A stretch of DNA of 64,000 nucleotides, taken from Deroplatys truncata. Its lineage: Eukaryota; Arthropoda; Insecta; Mantodea; Mantidae. Of this stretch, positions 58,285-64,000 are shown piece by piece. The notes beneath the pieces were generated by a model. It worked only from the letters and a program-made list of their open reading frames with translations. It did not search any database and was not told where the DNA came from. Within the stretch, counting starts at the first letter, position 1. Every line of letters begins with the position of its first letter. The position numbers and the translations under genes were made by a program. The stretch lies in contig CM060990.1 in assembly GCA_030765065.1 (NCBI GenBank), positions 277,229,341 to 277,293,340 of the forward strand, in the 5' to 3' direction.

Positions 58285-58839
58285 GCCTTTACGAGGTGAT
58301 GCGAGCAGGCAACTAGCGATGCAAGACACATCCTGGAAGATGTTGCAGTGTATTGGTATAGAGGCGGCATGCGGCACTCAATTTATACATGATACATTAT
58401 CATTATCACCATCATCTCTAGCGACAACTCCCCCATTTTCACTCCATTCCCCCGCGCCTTCTACCGCTTCAACAATAAGGTTGGTTGAAGTGACACCACC
58501 AACAATGAGATTAAAAACGCCAAACTACGAAACTATCATAATTGGCCTGACATACACACCACCAATAGCAGCAACACCAACCCCGAAAATTCAACCCAGC
58601 TATCAGGCATCGCTCAATTACCGCAAACGACAACACCCGACACCATTCCGCAATATCATAGACGGGCAAGACGACGTCTAGCATACAATCATCAGACACT
58701 AATTCTATCACCGCTGCCGCCTCTATTACCCATAACTCGAGAGGCGATCAGGAGATACGGACAAAGACAGGGTATCAAAAGCAATCCACGTTAAGCAGCT
58801 CGATTATGCATGAAGAAAATCGTAAATTTTCATCTTCAA

Positions 58840-59272
58840 GAAAACCTGTCTCTTCAACTCATTCGTGGTCTGCCAGCACCCCTTCTACCTATACGTTTAT
58901 ACATTTGTATTATCAGGTGTGTTCGATTTCCGTTCATGCTGTTTACATGTTTCTGATGTGATACATTCATATGACCTTCTCTATTCTTTGTGGATACAAA
59001 AGGAAAAGCGACAGTCAGATGTTTAAGGACAGAACTCTATATACCAACCTTAAAAATTCCATATTGTTTCCATTCAATCGCGAGAAACAACTGAATGTTG
59101 AAGGAGCTTTAATGAATGCCCAAGAAATGGGTGTATGATTATGTTAAATTCCTACTCACATTTTAATTCAGGATACAATACTCTTCTTGTCATCCTCTCT
59201 CAATCATATATCTTTGTTTATTAATATCCCATAAATATCAGTTTATTATCCGTGTCAAACCATTACAATATA
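58840..59272 (-). repeat. Right TIR of Polinton 3, inner part
   Basis: This is the inverse of the left subterminal unit (49,630-50,220): TCAAGAAAACCTGTCTC, GGAAAAGCGACAGTCAGATG, GCCCAAGAAATGGGTG and CTCTTCTTGTCATCC match. It ends at the mariner insertion point and resumes at 60,608. Confidence 0.85.
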
Positions 59273-60605
59273 CGAGGTCAGATCAAAACGTTTCCGCAAT
59301 GACGTCATAAATACTACACAACAGTTTGTTTTGTCTAATCTGCACTGTCGCCCTAGAAGTAGTCTCCTTGGGAGTTGATACACTTGTCCCAGCACTTCTG
59401 CCACCGCTGGAAGTACCTCTGGAATTCCTCTTCTTTCAACATGTAGAGAGCCTTCTGCGATTCGCGATGGATGACATCAATGTCCTCAAAAGGGTGTCCT
59501 CGGAGCCGCATTTTAAGTCGCGAGAAATGAAAAATATCTGCTGGTTCCAAATCTGGAGAATACACGGGATGGGGAACAGTATTCATCCTATTTTTATCCA
59601 AAAATTGGCGAATAGAAAGGGCTTTGTGCGCGGGCGCATTGTCATGATGCAGGAACCAGTCACCACTCCTCCATTTCTCTGGCCGTTTGAGTCACACATT
59701 CTCCCTTAATCTTTACAGCACTTGTTTGTAGAACACCTGATTCACTGTTTGACCCTGTGGCACAAATTCCTTATGTACAATGCCTTTAATTTCAAAAGCA
59801 CAATCATCATTGACTTCTCTTTGGATCGACCTTGTCCGGGCTTTTTCGGGCGTGGAGATGAAGGACTCTTCCATTGTGAAGATTGTTGCTTCGTTTCTGG
59901 ATCGTATCCATAAATCCATGTTTCATCACCAGTAATAACTTTCTCCATAAACTGTGGGTCATTTTGTAGCTGTTCTTTAAGATCTGTGCAGGCAATCACA
60001 CGGCTTTCCTTTTGGTCATTTGAAAGCAGGCGGGGCACCAACTTGGCGGCAATTCTTCTCATGTCCAAATTGTCTTTCAAAATGCTAGAAACACTTCCAA
60101 AGGAGAGTCCTAACGCGTCAGAAAGTTCTCTTATTGTAATGCGCCTATCATTTAAGACCATTTCCCTCACCTGATTGATATTTTCATCAGTTTTGCTGGA
60201 ACAGGGTCGCCCCGAATGATCTGCACCTTTAACTGATGTCACACCACTTTTAAATTTCTAAAGCCACTCAAATGCTTGAGGTTTTCCCATAACTTCCTCC
60301 CCATAAGCTGTTCTTAACATTTCATAGGCTTCTGTTGCAGTTTTGCCGAGTTTAAAGCAAAATTTGATTATGTTCCTTGTTCTTCGTAATCTGACGTTTT
60401 TGCTACGCGGAAAAATCGCAGCACATGTAAAACACGTGTTCACTTCAGAGTGTCTACCTCGTCACTGCATTTTTACAGGAAATTAGGTGAACTCTCATTT
60501 TTATCGGGAAGGAACGCTGGATATACAGTCTGGGTAAGAATTAAAGAAATCTCAGCGTCAGCATTATTGTGAAGCCATTCCGGAAACCTTTTGATCACAT
60601 CTCGT
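59273..60605 (-). mobile_element. Mariner element (DD34D), 1,333 bp, complete ends, inside Polinton 3
   Basis: It is flanked by TA at 59,271-59,272 and 60,606-60,607. The ends are CGAGGTCAGATCAAAACGTT and the inverse of CGAGATGTGATCAAAAGGTT. Length is normal for mariner. The uninterrupted site survives in the other TIR as ATATACGAGCTGTACAGAG near 49,630, which confirms the insertion point. Confidence 0.93.
59350..60443 (-). pseudogene. Mariner transposase with one stop and one or more frameshifts
   Basis: The minus strand holds, in order, the HTH part (AYEMLRTAYGEEVMGKPQAF, EWL, then a TAG at about 60,258, then KFKSG), a second HTH (TIRELSDALGLSFGSVSSIL), the first Asp block VITGDETWIYGYDPETKQQS, FVPQGQTVNQVFYKQVL, the second Asp block FLHDNAPAHKALSIRQFLDK and the third, YSPDLEPADIFHFSRLK. 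The last two Asp residues are 34 residues apart (DD34D). A frameshift near 59,815 separates the first and second thirds, and at least one further break lies at about 59,710. The length of about 345 residues is full size. All three catalytic Asp are present. Confidence 0.92.
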
Positions 60606-60607
60606 AT

Positions 60608-62050
60608 GAGTTGTACAGAGGGAAGAAGAGGCTTAAAGCTGTGAGAGTGTGTGTGTGTGTTTGTGTGCGTATGTGCGAGCGAGATGGAGAGAGGGGCTCG
60701 TGTATGCATATATGCGGGTGTGTGTCTCAATCAAATATATCAAGCACTTTAGAATTGCGATTTCTTTGGTGGTAAAACATTCATAAAGCAAGTACTTTAA
60801 TTATGTAATCAATTGTACGTTTACGAGAGGGGATATCAGCTTTAGAACCCAATAGGGGAGTAGCGGCGTATTTATTTGTAGCGGCGTCTGCAATACCGAC
60901 AAATGATGTCAAAACGTGTAAAACAAGGGTAATCCAATTAACGGCGTTCCTTTGTCCCCGTATTACACATGTACACTGTTTTATGATTGATTGGAATGTC
61001 AAAACCCTTAATTAATTAACATTTAGACAGCTACATGACACGTCCATTAGCGGCAAGCGGTAATGAGCCTTTGAAGGCTCGCGAGTCAATTAATATAGCG
61101 ACGGGCTTCAACCTTGAAGTCAGTGACGCGCTATAATTATATTAATCAATCAAATACATGTGACGGAGGTACCCACTTCCTTGCACGATGCCTCAGTCCT
61201 TTAAGACCAATGACATGCGATAATTATACACATGGTAACACACATATACAGTGACAACCAGGTGCGCAACTCTATTAACATTCACTTAATTGTATTAATC
61301 GATCAATGTCACGCGACCATCGATTTAAGGTATTGCTACCGGAAATCCAATTCCTCTAAGGCTTTAGCACGGGTTTCAACCTTGAAGTCATTGACACGCA
61401 ACAATTATAGTAACCTATCAATGGCACGCGACCAGTCATTTAGGGTACGTGATTCCAGGAATCCAAGCCGCCAAAGGGTGATATGGCCTTTGTTGGCGTT
61501 TTAAGCCTTTGAAGTCAACGAGGCATGTTACACCTGTACGATCATTATCTGATTGATTGATAAGCACTTAGAGATGCAGTTTCTTTCGACAATAAGTCAC
61601 CTCAAAAACGACGTGTCAACACGCAATATTTTAAAGCTCGAGAGTCAATTAATATACTCTCAATTATATTAATCAATCAATGCCACGCGACCAGCTATTT
61701 AGAAATTTAGCGGCGGGTGGACTTCATCCTTTGAAATACTGAGAATTGAAAACACAAAAGGCGGTAAGTCTTTTTGGGCGGCTTAGCTCTTTTGCTGTCA
61801 ATGAGGCGAGATAATCTTACACATTTAAGATCATTATCTGATTGATTGACGTGACATACATCACCTGTCAATCCTTATGAAACACTTTTCAATCAAATTT
61901 GACAACTACATAATACATTAACGGCGAGTGACACAAAGGGGGGAGGGTAGGTGTGAAAACACTTGTAATCCGATTACACGGTCAATTAAACTAATCGGAT
62001 TACACGTGTCATTAATTCTATTGTTTGGGAATCGGTATATTAAGACTACT
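60608..62050 (-). repeat. Right TIR of Polinton 3, outer part
   Basis: This is the inverse of 48,169-49,625. It contains the same modules (CATTGAT..ATTAATATAATT, GGTCGCGT) in opposite order and ends ATATTAAGACTACT. Differences from the left arm are mainly single bases with a few short length changes. Confidence 0.9.
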
Positions 62051-62189
62051 TGTGCCATTTAACGTATAGCACTGCAGAGGGAGCCAACATTATGCAAAAG
62101 GCAATGTGGTATTGTGACACTAAACATTAAAGTGAATTTGTAGATACGCTGCACACGATCTCGGGAACGGTTAGAGATATGAATTCGGC

Positions 62190-62465
62190 GTCCTGCATGA
62201 TGTAGCGGTTACCACGCTATCCTCTAGTTCCCGAGGTCGCGGGTTCAAACCCGGTGGAGGACGATGGATTTTTTCGGGCGTAAAAATCCTTAGCATGGTT
62301 TGCTTCGGAAGGGAGGTGGTCCCGTGTTGTAGATTTTACCGCACTTAAAAGAACCAAGCCTGATAAAGAGGCCTCTGAGTAAAATTACCGGTCTTTCACT
62401 CCCAATATAGAATGGGACGCTAAGGACCACAGCAGTTAAAGAGCGTCCGTATATTAAAAAACCTC
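62190..62465 (+). mobile_element. tRNA-derived SINE
   Basis: The head GATGTAGCGGTTACCACGC gives an A-box region and GGTCGCGGGTTCAAACCCGG a B-box region 40 bp on. The body has TTTTTCGGGCGTAAAAATCC, GTGGTCCCGTGTTGTAG, TTACCGGTCTTTCACTCCC and GCTAAGGACCACAGC, and an AT-rich end near 62,460. No convincing target duplication was found. Confidence 0.75.
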
Positions 62466-62699
62466 CGTTGTTTTAAAATTGAGTAGGTTGGTTTTCGAGA
62501 CAATGGTGATGTAGATATGTCAAATGGCCAATTTTATAGTTACGTCGTTATGACTAAAATTTGTGTCTTATAAGTGATTGCAATGGACGTAATTCCAAGG
62601 ATTCCTCAGATGAAGGAGTTAATGTGAGAAGACGAAGAAACTTCAAAGAGTGTTGAAGTTTGCTGTTGTAACTTGGATTTTGATACACAGTTAAAACGT

Positions 62700-63085
62700 A
62701 ATCAAAGATTCAGAATGAGTGCAATCTGCAAAACCCAACTTCGCGGTACATTCCCAAAAATCACTTGTGTATTGCTTTTTATTGATTTGGGTCCGGCGGA
62801 CAGTACCATACAGTAAGTGACATGCATGGTGCTTCTCCAGCAAGTGCTTTTCGCATTGTACATCCTGCTACAGAGGCTGAAAATGAGGGTGTTTCCCCAA
62901 GTTGCGAACTGGCCTGAAGATATTCATGATGTGACAAAATTTTACAATTTGGCAAGGATGCCAAACATCATAGGTTGTGCTGATGACACTCTTATAAACA
63001 CTGCTACCCTTAAAGAGCATGAAGTGGTTTTAGCGATTCGTCACGGAAGCCACACCATGAACTGCATGATTTTCAGTGGACGCGG
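62700..63085 (+). pseudogene. Harbinger (HARBI1-like) transposase fragment
   Basis: Two plus-strand frames give SDMHGASPASAFRIVHPATE and, after a frameshift near 62,880, MRVFPQVANWPEDIHDVTKF then YNLARMPNIIGCADDTLI. The ARMPNIIGC.D.T block is the first catalytic Asp region of PIF/Harbinger transposases (usual FPGVIGC.DGTHI), preceded by the HTH-like GDxxGxS..T..R region. About 110 residues remain. The later Asp and Glu of the catalytic triad are absent, replaced by a TTCTTC-rich tract at 63,095-63,125. Confidence 0.75.
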
Positions 63086-63439
63086 TCTAAAGTCTCCTCT
63101 TCTTCTTTCTCCTTCTTCTTCTTCCACATTAACATGTTAACACCTGTTTACGAGTTCAGCTAAATCACAAGTACCAACATCTTCTTTGTGAAACAGAGAT
63201 TCATACATCTTCTGAACTCGCAGCTTGTGATTTGTAACTTGTAAGCTATATGAAATGGGTCACTGCTGCGTTCCGACTCCCCAAACTTACCTGATTTTTA
63301 AACACAGCTGTCAGTCGTTTGTCTCTAGTATCTTGGAAAGGTTTGTAATTGCAATAGTGACGTGGAAATTACGACAGAGGAAATAACCAAAATATTTAAG
63401 CTGAAATTAGAAGGAAGCTCAACGAAAAATAATTAAATT

Positions 63440-64000
63440 TTAAACAAAATAGTGATTACAAAAGCACAGTGTGGAACAATTTCATGCTTGTGGTGAACCC
63501 ATAAGCGCTGAAATCTGTAGGATACGTACAATACAGATTTTGGGAATTGCTTCGTTCTCATTTTTCGAGCACCTCAGGAATGGTGAGACATTGTAAAGTT
63601 GATTGTAACAAGACAATAAATAAAAACCTAGAGCCTCCAACAAGTATTAAGAATCTTGTACTAGGAAAACTTGTGGGTATGTGCGAATATATTTATTATC
63701 TTTCAATATGTGTTTTCAGCCAGGGTTTAAAATGTACACACACGAAACGATAAACGCTGGAGCGACTTACGGCAAGGTGGATGCAACTTCTACTATATTG
63801 CCGCATGCAACGTCAGTGTCTAGATACATAAAGAAAAATGCAGATGAAGTCCGCACTGTTGTTATTTCAACTTTAATTGTCAATGAAAAACACATGTGTG
63901 CTTTATTTGCGGACCTATGAACTGATAATTACAAGAACAGAAACCTCTCTAACCGTCACAGTAGAAATAAAATGTATGTTTGGAAACAAAGGAAGATGCC
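63440..64000 (+). pseudogene. hAT transposase (Hermes/hobo-like), truncated by the window end
   Basis: Plus-strand pieces give KSTVWNNFMLVVNP near 63,462 (start of the BED zinc finger), LRSHFSSTSGMVRHC near 63,550 (its His end), LEPPTSIKNLVLGKLVGMCE, GATYGKVDATSTILPHATSV, SRYIKKNADEVRTVV and, after a TGA near 63,918, TDNYKN. The GATYGKVD block and the MC...L.. preceding it are typical of hAT transposases, and the DMWTDNYK region would hold the first catalytic Asp. At least two frame changes and one stop are visible. The rest lies beyond the window. Confidence 0.75.

Larger units (their letters stand above)
56758..58800 (+). pseudogene. Candidate multi-exon gene inside Polinton 3, unknown product
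   Basis: Four open blocks on the plus strand have splice-like borders. Block 1 starts after TTCTTTCAG at 56,758 (WSEELKQAYRKLQEATFLAT). Block 2, at about 57,400-57,511, lies between TTATTTCAG and GTAAGA (MTSFTTELTDLHESYDADAA). Block 3, at about 58,051-58,162, lies between TATTTTCAG and GTGAGG (SIVAGEPSTIYPRPSVIHF). Block 4, from about 58,285, is rich in Ser, Thr and Pro. GC content and codon character are higher than in the AT-rich surroundings. No family is recognised. It could be a Polinton accessory gene or captured host exons. It lies in a fossil element and is probably broken. Confidence 0.4.
48169..62050. mobile_element. Polinton/Maverick element 3, gutted fossil with AGTAG...CTACT ends
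   Basis: The outer ends read AGTAGGGTTAATATGCCGAT and the inverse of AGTAGTCTTAATATACCGAT, the AGT...ACT form of Polinton termini. The flanks TATGTC and TGTGCC agree at four of six bases and may be a decayed 6-bp target duplication. The TIRs are long and modular. Inside are a polymerase B fragment and exon-like blocks; capsid, ATPase, protease and integrase genes are not recognisable. The right TIR is interrupted by a mariner and the interior by a SINE. The element has lost most of its genes. Confidence 0.85.

Noticed and set aside
57968-58681. 237-codon open frame as one protein
   Set aside because: It runs through a TTA microsatellite (poly-Ile) and across good splice sites; only parts of it look coding.
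62210-62265. Genuine tRNA gene
   Set aside because: The A- and B-box-like stretches are followed by a SINE body, and no full cloverleaf could be drawn by eye.

Overview
The window looks like an intergenic, transposon-filled stretch of an arthropod genome, most likely an insect. I found no host gene, rRNA, tRNA gene or CRISPR array. The evidence is the repeat content: three Polinton/Maverick elements, mariner, DD41D Tc1/mariner, piggyBac, hAT, Mutator-like and Harbinger remnants, several tRNA-derived SINEs and long microsatellites. The DD41D transposase and the SINE style remind me of cockroach and other polyneopteran genomes. That is recall, not something shown here.

Layout. 1-12.3 kb: Polinton 1, right end inside the window, left end probably just outside. 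It has modular terminal inverted repeats (TIRs), jelly-roll capsid genes, an adenain-like protease, a PLA2-like virion gene, a packaging ATPase, a fiber-like gene and a protein-primed polymerase B. 12.7-18.5 kb: remnants of mariner, a Mutator-like element, a SINE, a nearly complete 1.54 kb DD41D element with TA target site, another SINE and a hAT zinc-finger exon. 19.3-27.3 kb: a young non-autonomous LTR retrotransposon arranged LTR-internal-LTR-internal-LTR. 28.4-29.8 kb: a shrunken piggyBac with its TTAA site. 30-32.4 kb: SINEs and microsatellites.

32.4-44.2 kb: Polinton 2, with 1.1 kb TIRs, inserted into the middle of a SINE whose halves remain on either side. It carries an internal inverted duplication, a 21-bp minisatellite and a ladder of tRNA-T-arm-like motifs. 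44.95-46.98 kb: a 120-bp satellite of about 17 units, each with a hairpin. 48.2-62.05 kb: Polinton 3, with AGTAG...CTACT ends, long modular TIRs, a polymerase B fragment and a set of exon-like blocks. A 1.33 kb mariner sits inside its right TIR. 62.2-64 kb: a SINE, a Harbinger fragment and a hAT transposase that runs off the window.

How the parts relate. The gene sets of Polintons 1 and 2 correspond: capsid block on the minus strand, then PLA2-like gene, then ATPase in divergent orientation. Nested insertions give relative ages: SINE before Polinton 2, and Polinton 3 before mariner. The LTR composite is the youngest large element by LTR identity. All three Polintons are fossils with multiple breaks and are described only as such. 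Coordinates of element ends are by eye and may be off by a few bases to tens of bases.
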